Shown: positions 22,212-33,859, counted from the first letter of the stretch. The stretch: DNA of 64,000 bases from Gnetum montanum (GCA_015680685.1 MNCI01026431.1:1000156-1064155), one strand, 5' to 3'. Program-made: numbers and translations. The notes: generated from the sequence alone by a model not told the origin.

Positions 22212-25200
22212 ATGGACGAAATTTTATCTACACTGCTGGTTTTAGCAAGCTCACACGGTGAAATCATTAGACAGCTTGATCCCACACTAATAGAAACTAC
22301 CCTAGCCCTTAATGATGCAATCATAGCCACGTCGGAAACATCTCTAGACTGGCCAAAGCAATCGATGCTCACGCTAGATCTGGAAGCTGGAGATGTAACC
22401 GAAGATCCACTCAACAAGGTCTCTGTGGTTACGCATAGGGGTGAGGCTAAAACTCTCAAGGTTAGTTCTCTATTGGGCCAAAAGACACATAATGACATAA
22501 AACAAGTTCTTCAGAATAATATCACGGTGTTTGCATGGTCATATGAGAATATGCCAGGACTAGACCCAAGGTTAATTCAACACAACATCATCCTAGATCC
22601 CCATATCAAAGCCTTCAGACAGAAAGCACAAAAGATCAAGCCAGAAGTCGCGTTAGTAGTACGTGATGAAATCACTAAGCTATACCAGGCTGATTTTATT
22701 CGCGCAGTTGATTACTCAGAATGGGTATCTAGCATTGTAGTGGTTCCTAAAAAGACCAGAGGAATACGCATGTGCATAGACTTCCAGGACTTGAACAAGG
22801 CTATAATCAAAGATAACTTCCCGTTGCCGAGTATCGATCAATTGGTGGATATGACCGCTGGGCATGCACTTTTGTCCTTCATGGATGGCTTCTCGGGCTA
22901 CAATCAAATACACATTAACCCAGAGCACCAGCTAACAATGACGTTTATGACGCCTTGGGGAACTTTTTGTTACACCATGATGCCTTTTGGTTTAAAGAAC
23001 GCCGAAGTGACATACCAGCAAGCCATGACGTACATCTTTAGCGATTACCTCCTAGGAAGACTGAATGATTATGTCGACGATATAGCTATTAAGTCTATAA
23101 AGTCAGAGGATCATTCAGAGGATCTGGAGTTAGTCCTCAAAAGATGTTCTAAGTACGATCTTCGACTCAACCCGAAGAAGTGTGTGTTCGGAGTCAAAAC
23201 CAGACGCATGCTGGGTTTTTTGGTATCGGAAAATGGCATATGCGTGGACCCTGATAAAGTCAAAGCCATTGTTGAATTGACAACCCCTACGAATCTTAAG
23301 CAATTACGCAGATTACAGGGGAGGTTACAGTTCATCAGGTAGTTCATCTCGAGGTTAACCGACAAGCTACACCCTATGCAACATTTGCTTAAAAAAGGGA
23401 TTAATTTCGAGTGGACGAACGATTGTCAGCATGCGTTTGACAATTTAAAGCAAGAGCTTCAACGCTTGTCAACAATTTTCCCGCCACAAAGGGATCAGCC
23501 ATTTTACATCTACCTCGCGACTTCAGATGTAGCCTTAGCTGCATTACTCTATCAAAGGAGGAATGATTGGTCGGAAATACCCATCTACTACTTGAGTCAT
23601 GCTCTATGTGCGTATGAAATGAGGTACAACGAAGTAGAGCGTAACTACTTAGCATTAGTATTTACGCTCAATAAGTGTAGGCAATATCTTTTCCGTAGCC
23701 AGGTCAACATTATCTGTAAAAATAATATTCTTAGGGCCATTACACATAACTTATAAGAAAGTAGCAAAATAGCTCGTTGGAAGGCTATCATAGCGGAATT
23801 CGATTTACATTACATTGGCTAATCTTCTACGAAAGGCCAAGTGATAGCCGACCAATTAGTAACATCACCTATTGACAGTCAGGCGACCATAGAGCCTGAA
23901 TTTCTGGACGAACATGTACATAGCCTAAGCCCTGTATTCACAGGCCCTGAAGCAACGTTATACTTTGACAGAGCTTCAACTGCTAGGGGCGGCAGCGTCG
24001 CTACAGTGATTACGCTATCACCTGAGGATGTGCGTCTGCATGCTTATCGCCTGACCTTCCCCTGTACAAACAACGTGGCAGAGTACGAGGGACTCCTCAG
24101 AGGATTACTAACTGCCAGCGAACTAGATGTTCGACACCTGGCAATTAGGGGTGATTCGATGCTCGTCATTAATCAGGTCACAGGAGTCTACGCCTGCAAG
24201 GCTGCACATTTATAGCCCTACTGCAATACGGCTAAAGATCTCCTGAGGCAGTTCTCGACCATCGATGCCCAACATGTGCCACGAACTAATAACACACTAG
24301 CTGATGCACTGGCTACACTAGCTTTGAACGTACCCTCACACCTGCTCGACACTTGTCCCGCACTAATAACAGATTGCACAGAGCCCATCATTCAGGCTGC
24401 GCAAATATCTTTTCTGCTCAAGGATAGAACGCCAGAATGGTACGATAGCATTAAAACTTACCTCTTGCAAGGCAAACCACCACACGAATTAACACACGCG
24501 CAGAAAGATGCAATCCGCAAGTGAGCTAAGCAGTATGTCATCATAGGAGATAGTACTCTTTGTAGACGCTTTTTTGATGGTGTGCTGCTTACTTGTGTTA
24601 ACAAGGACCAAGCACAACGTATAGTTGGTGAGGTCCACGAGGGACTATGCGGAGGACACGTAGCACCACACGCTATGGCTTCAAAAATCCGTCACTTAGG
24701 GTATTATTGGCCTTACATGGAAATATATTGTCTGACAAAGATTAAAATGTATGACAAGTGTCAGCGTCACGCAAATCTTATACATGTGTCGCCTACGAAG
24801 TTACATACGACTTAGATAACATGGCCATTTCAACGATGGGGACTAGACATTATAGGCCCCATTACACCGAAATCTTTTGCAGGTCATAGCTTTATAATTA
24901 CCACTACTGAGTACTTCACGAAGTGGGTAGAAGCTATTCCTCTACGGAAGATCACATCTCAATAGATTTGCCATTTCATCTTAGATAACATTGTAACCAG
25001 ATTTGGTCTCCCGATGACTATCGTGACCGATAATGGGCCACAGTTTAGTAGTATGGAAACCAAATCTTTCTGTGATAACCTTGGCATTGAACAATATTTT
25101 TCCTCGCCCTATTACCCGCAAGCGAATGGTCAAGATGAAGCCACAAATAAGGTCATCATCAATCTGATCAAGAAAATGCTTGACAGCAACAAGAGGCGGT

Positions 25201-25679
25201 GGCACGAAAAAATCCTCTATGTGCTATGGGCATACCGCACTACATGTAGGACGGCTACAGACAGTACGCCCTATAGCCTGGTCTACGGATCTGAAGCAGT
25301 GCTGCCCCTCAAATTGCAAATTCCTTCTTTGAGAATGGTCCTCTCCACGATTATAAATGAGGCTCAACACACCGAGTCTCGGATCAGGGATTTGGATTTA
25401 GTGGAAGAGAAGCGAATACAAACGCTTGATACAATTGAAAAGTAACAAGATAGGCAGAGGCAAAAGCATCGTCACAATCTTCAGTAGCATCCAATCAAGA
25501 AAGGGGATTTAGTTCTCAAGGCCGTTCATGAACCAGTAGGCAAGTTCTCTGTGAATTGGGAGGGCCCCTTCTTGGTGACCGATGTATATGGCAACGAAGC
25601 ATTTAAGCTAGCAGATAACGATGGTAACGAGTTACCAAATCCTGTCAATCATATTTACCTAAAGCAGTATTACATATAG
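22212..25679 (+). pseudogene. pol: Tat pol: RT, RNase H, second RNase H, integrase
   Basis: One reading frame of 1,155 codons from ATG to TAG has no frameshift but nine internal stops (23,340; 23,754; 23,820; 24,213; 24,522; 24,813; 24,963; 25,443; 25,485). RT spans about residues 140-370 with YVDD intact (near 23,066). The first RNase H follows (FYIYLATSDVALAALLY). The second, archaeal-type RNase H begins YFDRAST and has NNVAEYEGLL and IRGDSMLVINQV, typical of Tat. Integrase keeps D, D and E (GLDIIGP, TDNGPQF, GQDEATN), but the zinc finger has Tyr for its first Cys (MYDKCQRH). No chromodomain. The protein would copy the RNA and insert the cDNA. Confidence 0.9.
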
Positions 25680-25703
25680 CTACATCTCTTGTGAACATCA
25701 GCT

Positions 25704-26215
25704 ATGGCCATAATCGTCTGCTATGATGCTAAACTGGCAATAACCGTCTGCTATGATGTAAAACTGGCACTCCCTTCACGTGTCTGCCACGACACTAAAC
25801 TGGCACTGACCGTCCACCACGACGTAAAACTGGCAAGTTGTAACCGTCCGCTACGATGTAAAACTGGCAGTGTTGTACAGGTCCGCCAAGACGAAAAACT
25901 GGCATTTCATACACGCGTCCGCCACGACGCTAAACTGGTACTGGTTGTCTACCATGACACAAAACTGGCTCAGGTAAGTGGTCGTCTGCTGAGACGTAAA
26001 ATCAGCATAGACTTGTCCCTGGGTCATGACACAAAACTAACACCCACAGTGCGGTCTGCTAAGACCATAAATCAACTTCGCCACCGTCCGCTACGACGTA
26101 AAACTAGCATTTTTCGGTCCGCCCAAACTCTAAACTGGGACCATGGTCTGCTGAGACTTAAAACCAGCAGCTATAATCTGCCAGGACTTAAAACTGGGGC
26201 TCACAAACTACTCTC
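25704..26215 (+). repeat. Minisatellite in the Tat 3' region
   Basis: About 15 copies of a core close to CCGCYACGACGTAAAACTGGC, separated by spacers of 5-20 bases of varied sequence. It starts 25 bp after the pol stop. Hypervariable tandem repeats in this position are documented in Tat/Ogre elements and can seed satellites. Confidence 0.75.
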
Positions 26216-27086
26216 ATGCAACTCAAGCGAGCGTGATTATCTCTGTGCAACTGCAAGACAAATGGAATGGGACGCTGAGGCAGTCCCAGCGTCACTACCT
26301 CACCGGCATTCTGCTGATCCCTCGGATGTGCTGAAGGGCATACTACTGACCCCTCGGAGATACCGTCACCGCACCTATTCCAGCTGTGGTACCTCTGAGA
26401 GGTTAGTTTCGCCATTCGGAGCCCCAAAGGCGTTCTCATCAATTACGACTTTGGGGATCTCCGCTGATCATCGCTATCAGACTTTGGCCTTACAGATTCA
26501 CTTGGCCGATTCTTGGCATAACCAGTCAGGTGTGCTGAGTCTGATGTTCTTTGGCGATGATATGCTGGGCCGAGCGTCAAGGGTGAAGACTCAGGTCTCG
26601 GGCTACAGTTCCTCCTTCACAGCCCGTTCACTTTGTCTTGCCTCTAATAGTACTTGTTTCAACAACCTCACCCGTGATGCGCACGAACAATGGTATCCTC
26701 TATTTTCTTCTTTGGTTGCAGGTTACTTGTTACAAGGGCGTCGTTCAAAGGTGCATTCATCCGAGTGGTGTAATACTGATAGCGTTTTGAGATGGCTGCT
26801 TAAGTTGGCCTGTCCACTCGGAGGGTGCATCCTTGTGTTCCTCATAATCCTACCCTTAACCCTTATCATTACTCCTAACTATCCCATCCACTTCCCGTAC
26901 GCAAAATGTACATACGCAGCACACACTTTCAGCATTCGCATTACAGTCAAGTCCATAAGTCAACGTAACGCAACTCGCCTAGTGGACGCCCAAGAAAAAA
27001 AAAGAGGGGGGTCGGCAAAATGGGTGAAACACATCTCACCTAGGCCATGCATACACAACACAATTCATCTATGCAACCCCCTTTGA
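25704..27086 (+). CDS. Intact 460-codon frame after pol, function unknown
   Basis: This is the longest uninterrupted sense frame in the element, even though pol next to it has nine stops. Codons 1-170 read through the minisatellite (recurrent DAKLA/DVKLA). The rest is serine/histidine-rich. Near the C-terminus there is a strongly hydrophobic segment (GGCILVFLIILPLTLIITP) that could span a membrane. Plant gypsy elements sometimes have an extra or env-like frame here, but I see no family signature. Repeat sequence without stops can stay open by chance, so coding is uncertain. Confidence 0.3.
   Translation: MAIIVCYDAKLAITVCYDVKLALPSRVCHDTKLALTVHHDVKLASCNRPLRCKTGSVVQVRQDEKLAFHTRVRHDAKLVLVVYHDTKLAQVSGRLLRRKISIDLSLGHDTKLTPTVRSAKTINQLRHRPLRRKTSIFRSAQTLNWDHGLLRLKTSSYNLPGLKTGAHKLLSCNSSERDYLCATARQMEWDAEAVPASLPHRHSADPSDVLKGILLTPRRYRHRTYSSCGTSERLVSPFGAPKAFSSITTLGISADHRYQTLALQIHLADSWHNQSGVLSLMFFGDDMLGRASRVKTQVSGYSSSFTARSLCLASNSTCFNNLTRDAHEQWYPLFSSLVAGYLLQGRRSKVHSSEWCNTDSVLRWLLKLACPLGGCILVFLIILPLTLIITPNYPIHFPYAKCTYAAHTFSIRITVKSISQRNATRLVDAQEKKRGGSAKWVKHISPRPCIHNTIHLCNPL
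26991..27011 (+). other. Candidate polypurine tract
   Basis: A run of A and G ending in GAGGGGGG, the typical plus-strand primer. It lies about 220 bp before the marked LTR rather than next to it. TGAAACACA, identical to the LTR start, occurs 15 bp further on. The N-bounded inversion at 27,235-27,470 makes the true junction unclear. Confidence 0.4.
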
Positions 27087-27234
27087 CACAAAATGATGGC
27101 ATAACTCCATGCAAACACAATCGCAGGAGAAAGCCTATTTGCTTATGCGTGAAAATGCTATCCCCACCACATTTGTGTCTTCCCTGAACCTGTTTCCTCC
27201 CGTACCAGTCTATCCCCGGATTTCCTTATCCCTN

Positions 27235-28867
27235 TGTTAGACTATGTTAAACAGAATTACGCTATGTATCATTACGCTATGTTGCGTAATGTAGTGTAAA
27301 TACAGAAAACATAGTGAAATTTGAAATCTTGCAAGGAACTTGGAGACTTGATGCTGGGCGCCATTTCGCCTCACTTTGCCTCGTTCTGCCTTCTGAAAAT
27401 TTTGCCATGAACTCTCGCCCAAATCGTGCATCTTCGCCTTAGGCCGATTCGTGATTTCTACGGTGTTTCAANGTCTAACATCAGAAGGTAACTTACTTCA
27501 GTAGATTTGATGAAACTTAAGGCCTAAGCAGCATAATATGCGACTTCTCGCATATCCTGCTAATTCTTTTGTCCGAAGTTGGATTTACGCTCTGTTACAC
27601 AAGGCAGCGTAATGAACTTCAAAAGGGTCAAACGGAAAGTCCAATGAAAGTGCGACAGATCGACTGCTTTCCTTTTTGCAGATTGACACTTTTACACTAG
27701 TTAAGCTACGCAGTCTACATCAGCGTAGTTTATCGTTGAGTTGATCATTTTTTATGCTTCACTACGCTTTGCTGCGTAAATGAGCGTAAAATAGCTTGAC
27801 TCATTATTTCCATGCTTTGTTATGCTCCGCCACGCAACACAGCATAAACAAATGTAATGCAGCGTAAAGCTGACTAAAGTGGTTACGCATTTGCTATCCA
27901 AACACGCAATACGCTAATGAGCATATCATGCGTAATCGTGAAGCAACTTCGACAAAAACATAGGCAGCGTATGTTGCAATTTGACGCGACATAGCCAATT
28001 CGTCAAATCAGCAATATCCGGAAAGCTCGGAACACATGTCATCAAGGTCGTGCCTTTTCTACATGCTATTGTAGCTTATAAATACTCCAGTTGGCAGAGA
28101 AAGAAGGAGAGGGCAACAGAACTTTCCAGCTTTTTTGAGGTAGAACAGCATTTTGGCATCTTCGGCTTTTGACAATTATCATCTTTGAGCAGAAGCAAGA
28201 GACATTCTTTGAGCATTGGCAACAAGGAGCGATCACCCTCTTTTCGCGAAGATACAGTGCTCCCATTGGTGATCCTTGACAATTTTGAGCAGAGACTATC
28301 CAAAGCGAGGAAGATAGATCAGAGATCGCGAGATCATCTAGTGAGGTTGGCAAGATCTATTGGCCAGACACAGTTGGTTGATAGGCATCCGAGCTTGACC
28401 TTCCTTGCACTCCGTCTTTGGCATTTGAGGTAGACCGAGCTCCATTCTGCACTCCTTGTTAAACAATTTTCTTATTATTTTGTGTATGTTTCCACACAAG
28501 ATAATCGGGATCTCCCCATTGTAACTTTGTATCCAAAATACTCGTTCCTTTCGGGTCAAAGTGTAGATCTTAAAATCACGCATTTCGCTTAAATCTGATC
28601 TCTTTTGTCGCGTCAACGTTGTCATTGTTGCGATTTATTTACATCGTTTTCCTCTCCTCTTCGCAATTCATCGAATTAGATTGTCACACGAAACGCTCAT
28701 AATCTTCGTTGATTTACTGATTTAGTAAGTCCCTGTCTGATCGACAAGACCGTTCAGGGCACTACGGATTCATTTTCCCTAGCACAGCCCTCGCACGGAT
28801 CCGTGGTTAAGACTGTGTACACGGATCTTGTTTGGTATTCCAGCTACCGACATTTTCCGTTGTTACA
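27235..28867 (+). repeat. 3' LTR of the Tat element (first part inverted)
   Basis: 27,472-28,867 matches the 5' LTR directly and ends TTGTTACA before the duplication ATCAT. 27,235-27,470 is the reverse complement of the 5' LTR's first 230 bp and is bounded by single Ns at 27,234 and 27,472, with GTCTAACA present on both sides of the second N. Biological inversion is unlikely; a flipped contig is the simpler reading. The TATA box lies at 28,077-28,084. Confidence 0.85.
28077..28084 (+). promoter_or_regulatory. TATA box of the Tat 3' LTR
   Basis: TATAAATA at the position equivalent to 12,298 in the 5' LTR. Transcripts starting here would run out into the pararetroviral region. Confidence 0.55.
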
Positions 28868-28989
28868 ATCATGACTACTCTCAAAGTGACATAGCTACTA
28901 GATTAAGATTACAAGTATCCAAGAGTGTTCACCATATAGATGATCAAAAGCTTGGGCAACAAGGAATAATTCAATTTAAATATTGACTT

Positions 28990-29735
28990 TTTAAAATAGG
29001 TCACTAGTCATGACTTGCATTGCTTTTTCCTTTTCCCTATGCTTCCATTTTTAAATAGATATATTTTTCCATAATAAAAGAAAAACAAACTACACCTAAA
29101 ACCATGAAGTAAATCATCTAATATCTTTTAATTGAGATATGCAAATACAGCTTTTTGTAATATGTAGAATTTAGCTTTCAACATTTAGCAGCAAGAATAT
29201 TGAGCATCATTTTGAAATAAAAATTTAAGTATCATCAAAGAGGTTTACAATGTTTGAGTTGATTCCTTTTCACAAATTAAAGAAACAAAGGAATACTTTA
29301 TATATCAGGAAAATAGTTTTATAAGGCAAAGATAGTTGTCCAAGGCTTGTTTTATATTTGAAAAAGAAAACTAATCTAAAGCCAAAAAATCATACATAAT
29401 CTAAAACAATACCCATTTATACAGAATGTATTGATGGCAAAGATGCTCATTGGCTTTTACATCGCTTCTTGAATTTTGTTCATATAATTGACACCATGAT
29501 ATCTCCTATTTGAGGTAGAATATGTCACAATGTAAAGCTCAGTGACATAGAGTGGTGATTTGAATAATGAGACATTTAACCATGCCAGCAGTTAGCCAAT
29601 AGAAAAACATCATGCTAATCTGGCTTTTCTAAATTTTCCTTAACAATACATTAAGAGTCCACACATATGCATTCTTTGAAATAGCATATTCTTTTTGCAA
29701 ACAATTTAAAAAATTATATACACATCCAATACAAG
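28990..29735. repeat. Dispersed repeat, copy 1 (uninterrupted)
   Basis: Homologous to 43,540-44,025 plus 51,246-51,395, with shared blocks such as TTGACACCATGATATCTCC and ATCTGGCTTTTCTAAATTT. This copy is continuous where copy 2 is split by the copia element, so it serves as an empty-site reference. No coding content is evident. Both copies lie next to pararetroviral sequence. Confidence 0.75.
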
Positions 29736-29814
29736 CCTCAATTAAGTAAGATTCTGAAGTAGATGCCCCTAGTTGTTCCATTTGTCCCACAGTATGATAG
29801 ATATGAAGAAACAA

Positions 29815-30190
29815 ATGTTGATGAGCATCTTGCCCATTTATATATGCTTCGTGCAAATTTTGATGATGAATTTTATTATGATGAAGAAGAGTTTTAATCC
29901 ATTCCACGCATAGACAACTATGAAGATGATCAAAATCTGTTTGCTTAGTACTATCATGGTAAATCTTCTCAACCAAATGAAGAAGAACAAATCGAAGAAC
30001 CTCCGCACAAGAAGGTAGCCTCTGTTGAAGAATCCATTTTTTTCTCTGAGCATTCCTCCAATGATGGTATGTATTCTGACACCAAGATTAAAGTGCCAGT
30101 TCCAAAGAAATTATTGATTACTCCATATCCAAAACTAAATCCTATAGAATACAAGCCTCCAAAAAAAGCCTGAAATCCATAAATCTGTGG
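29815..30190 (+). pseudogene. Endogenous pararetrovirus: acidic polyprotein segment
   Basis: The plus-strand frame reads an acidic linker (FDDEFYYDEEEF, EEEQIEEPPHKKVASVEES, VPVPKKLLITPYPKLNPIE) of the kind found before protease in caulimovirid polyproteins. Two TAG codons and a frame change before 30,187 disable it. It is an old genomic copy of a plant DNA virus of family Caulimoviridae. Confidence 0.5.
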
Positions 30191-30640
30191 ATCCAAACAT
30201 CATGTATCAAATCAAGAAAGTTGTGCAAGCAATCAACTTGGTGATACTTCGAGTCCATGTGGCCATAGATGGAAAGTCTCACTGGAAGAAATTCAAGGCA
30301 TTCATAGACACAAGTGTAAATATGAACTTTGCTCACAAATTTGTATTTCATCGATGGGTCCAAATTGATTGATCTTTCCAAATAGAAACCATGAATGGGA
30401 TTTGTATGTTAGATCTCTTTGCCCTCGATGTCCCCATTCCAGTTGGTGATCAGATCCTCACAACAAATTTTGTTCAAATTAATGATGTTGGACATGAAAT
30501 TGGCATTGGTAGTGCCTTCATGGACAATCACTGCCCCTACACAATAGGTCAAGATATTGTGGTTTGCACTCACAAAAATCGCAAGATAACCATCCCAAAA
30601 ATTCCAGCACAACGGGTTTCTTAACCACCGCCACCAGACT
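30187..30640 (+). pseudogene. Endogenous pararetrovirus: protease
   Basis: A caulimovirid-type retropepsin. KAFIDTSVNMNFAHKF holds the active-site region with Ser where the family has Gly after the catalytic Asp-Thr, so it should be inactive. The second half has ICMLDLFALDVPIPVG and YTIGQDIV, equivalent to the flap and the final strand. There is one stop between halves (30,370) and one at the end. Part of 30,576-30,720 is a local duplication (ACCATCCCAAAA ... CAACC occurs twice). Confidence 0.6.
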
Positions 30641-30919
30641 TTGAAGCTCGGCACTATCAGCCCTCTCTCAAAGGAAGATAACCATCCCAAAATTTCCATC
30701 ACAACTAGTTTTTCAACCACCGCTACCAGATTTTGGAGCTCTGCACTATCAGCCCTCTCTCAAAGGAAAAAAGAATTATCCACAGGCATCACCCATCAAA
30801 AATATCATATAACCAAATATTTACAGGTGCATTCTATTCAAATGCCACAGTTTAATAGATTGCAAGATGTTATAAAGTTACTTCAAGATTGGTGCAGTAA
30901 TCACCCACTAGATTTTTGG

Positions 30920-31309
30920 AATGGATTCTCCTGTAGCATACATCCAAACTTTACACAATATTCCGGTTCAAGGTAAAGCCATTAGCCTGAATAAGTAGGA
31001 TGAAATTGAATGTTATAGCAAGATCAAAGATTTTCAGAAGAAAGGCCTTTTCCATCCATCACAGTCGGCATACTTATCAGCAAGCTTCATTGTTTGCAAT
31101 CATGCTGAACAAAAACAAGGTAAAGCTGGCATGGTAATAAATTATATTTCTCTCAATGCTGTCACCATTGATATTAAATGGTCATTGCCAGATAAAGAGG
31201 AGTTGATACAACCAGCTGCAACGAAAAGAATTTTTGACTCTAAATCTAGATATCACCAGGTGAAGAAGATATGCACAAAACTGTCTTCAATTCACCAACT
31301 GGTTTATAC
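30920..31309 (+). pseudogene. Endogenous pararetrovirus: reverse transcriptase, N-terminal half
   Basis: The frame contains YSKIKDFQKKGLFHPSQSAY, then EQKQGKAGMVINYISLN and LPDKEELIQ, the conserved fingers and palm start of caulimovirid RT (it differs from the gypsy type by the EQKxGKxRMVINY block). It stops at the hAT insertion: the last RT codons read TGLY. The other half resumes at 34,792. Confidence 0.8.
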
Positions 31310-31711
31310 CGTAGGATCTCGTCATACCCCTTAAACGGCAAACGGGCAACGTGACCTCAACGGCAACGTGAAGGAAAACGGCAAGGTGAAAAGTTTGCCG
31401 AAAAGGGACGGGTTAAAAACAATACATTATAAAAAAAAATTAGAAATCAATGAAATTTTAATAATAAATTTATTAAATGCACAACTTTCCATCACTACAA
31501 AGAAAATAAATTAATATAATAGTAACTTGATAACAGAAATCACAAAGCAACTTCAGAACATGGTATTTAATAATGACAAGAGCTTTAACAAAAATCACAA
31601 AATATCTTCAGGTATATATTGTATTTTATTTGATAATTAAAAAATCTTATTTTCATAAAACAATCTTATTATTAACTTTCTGAAAATGCTTTTTATCATT
31701 CAAATTGCTGT

Positions 31712-33191
31712 CTATTTTAATAATGGAGTTTGAGTTCCATATTGATTCCAAAATGTAAAAGTATGTAATGTTTTACAATCATATGCACAATCATGATGTG
31801 AAAATTTCCCTTCTGATTTAATATAAATGCCATATTCTTTTTTTAATTTTTGCACGATCTTTTCTAGCTGCAAATGATCAGTGTAATTCTTCATCCTGCC
31901 ATGGTTTTTTATGAAACCATTTTGGATTTAGAAGAAATCCAACTTAATGAAAAGGAGAATGAAGCATTCTCCATCTCTTTTCACTACATTCCCACACTAA
32001 CTCTTTAGTGTGTTGATCAAATGAAAAAGAATCATCTAAAACCTATTGCAAATTTTCTCTCATTTGATCCATTTTCTCAAATATTTCACCCATAGATGCA
32101 ATATTACTATTAATAAGTCTCAAAACCTCATAGATGGGACTAAAAATTTTAAGAGTTGTTTCAATTTGCTTCCAAAATAAGTTTTCCCTACCTCCAAGAA
32201 TAATAACAATCTATTCATACAAACTTAAATTAATATTAGAAGAGAATTTTCACAGTTCCCATTCAACTGAAATCACCATTTTTCTAAGAGACTATTTAAA
32301 TTTAAGACATTGAATCATTATAAATTGTGAAGCAAACCTAATTTGTACACATTTCACTAATGTATAGAGGAATATTTCTATAAATAGCTTGGGATAATGA
32401 ATGGTTAACGATAAACTGCTGATTCTTTTTTTTTTTTTTTTTTTTTTTTTTTTGCATTAGTTATAATTTGTGATTCAACACCTATAATAATGCCCTTAAG
32501 TAATAAATTTAAGCAATGTATTGCACAAGGAGTCCAAAATATACTTGAAAATTCATCTTCTATACACATTATTTGAAGCACTAGCTGTGATATTCTACAT
32601 AACGTTATCTCTACCAAAAGTACCTATAGCCTCATGAAACAACCCCATTAAATATGCAACATTTTCAAGATTTCCTAAGGTATCATGTGACTTTATAAAT
32701 ATAATACCTTTTGAAAATGATGCAAGAACATTAATGAGTGGTTTATTACTAATATCTACCCATCTATCTAATAAAATACACACTTGTTGTAGACCAACTT
32801 TCCTTTGCATGTCTTAAATTTGCTTTCACTCAAGCTTTTTCTTCACTTAAAAGAGTTGTCCTAATTTTTCTAAAACTAGGTGAAACATAACCTTTTGGAG
32901 TAGAATTTATCAACCTTTTGGAGTAGAATTTATCATTTACACACCTTGTTTCCAATAAGGAGATCTAGCAATGTTAAAAGGCATGCCACAAGCATAAAAA
33001 AATCTTCCTATAGCTACATCCACATTTTGTCTATTTGAAGCATCAAACATTTCCTCTATACCAATGTTTGACATTGAATGACTAGCATTTGTATGCATAT
33101 TTATGATTTTGTTTACATGCATCTTTTCAAAATGTTTGAATTGTCTTATAAGATCTTCTCTTTCAAATTTTTGCATTCTTTTACATACCAC
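31712..33191 (-). pseudogene. hAT transposase relic (DUF659 and dimerisation region)
   Basis: Three minus-strand pieces line up in order. At 33,191-32,937 AIGRFFYACGMPFNIARSPYW marks the start of DUF659 (the N-terminal part of the catalytic region). At 32,810-32,595 there is LLDRWVDISNKPLINVLASF and FIKSHDTL. At 32,617-32,405 FSSIFWTPCAIHCLNLLLK matches the conserved FWTPCAAHC block. At 31,894-31,712 FWNQYGTQTPLLK resembles the C-terminal hATC dimerisation region. Frame changes separate them. The protein would have cut and pasted the element in the nucleus. Confidence 0.75.
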
Positions 33192-33859
33192 AATTTATTC
33201 TCTCTCCAATTCCAAGTAAGTGATACCTAACTCATGCAATAGAACTACTTCTATTTATGTTGTAATAAAGACAAATTCATGATTTTCTTCATGAGCTACC
33301 ATGCTTACCTTTAGAATAATTTCCTTTAATAGTAACTATGCTCAATAGCTTTTTTTTTTTTTTGAAAATTTCTTTTTAATGAAGGATACTCTAATATCCC
33401 TTCATGCCCTTCATGTACTTCACATTCTTCATAATGTAAATCCTCTTTTGCAGATGACATTTTTCTGCACTTTCACAATGGCAAAAGTAAAACTAAAAAT
33501 TAAAATGTCATACCATACCATATAAGATATAAGATAAGTTTAAATAAATTATTAAAATACACAAACTATCCTCAGAAAATCTGAAAAAGATTTTAGATTT
33601 CATGCATTAAAAAAATACTTGCTATATCCTCTTTGCTCGAGATAAAGGTAACTATCAAAATCTTAATGATCCTTGAATGTTGCTTGTCCTCTTTTTTACA
33701 GTCACTGATGCGAAAAGCACTAGCATAGAGATATGGACTTGCTGAAAAAATGTTCTATTGCCATTTTAAAAACCACCTAAAATGATGAGTGCTGAATATG
33801 ATGCTATCATGTCCCAAACGTTGTTATGGGAAAAGATCAATAACTTGGAGAGATCAAAG

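Larger units (their letters stand above)
11476..28867 (+). mobile_element. Complete Tat-lineage Ty3/gypsy retrotransposon (17.4 kb)
   Basis: Both LTRs begin TGAAACAC and end TTACA. A perfect 5-bp duplication ATCAT flanks the element (11,471-11,475 and 28,868-28,872). Internal order is primer-binding site, gag with zinc knuckle, aspartic protease, an antisense gene, RT, RNase H, a second RNase H-like domain, integrase, and a long 3' region with a minisatellite. The second RNase H and the absence of a chromodomain are established marks of the plant Tat lineage. All sense genes are broken by stop codons, but pol has no frameshift, so the copy is relatively young. The right LTR's first 236 bp are inverted between two N bases. 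Confidence 0.9.

Noticed and set aside
22212-25679. Reassigned stop codons (UAR or UGA read as amino acid) or RNA editing
   Set aside because: The host gene exons have ordinary codon use and a normal stop. Nuclear plant genes have no such code. Methylcytosine deamination explains the stops more simply.
25704-26215. Regular repeat-spacer pattern like a CRISPR array
   Set aside because: Repeats are diverged, spacers are short and unequal, and the array lies in a plant retrotransposon 3' region.
28066-28625. Frames of 75-95 codons on both strands, also at 12,383-12,846
   Set aside because: They are inside the two Tat LTRs; conservation reflects LTR identity, not proven coding.
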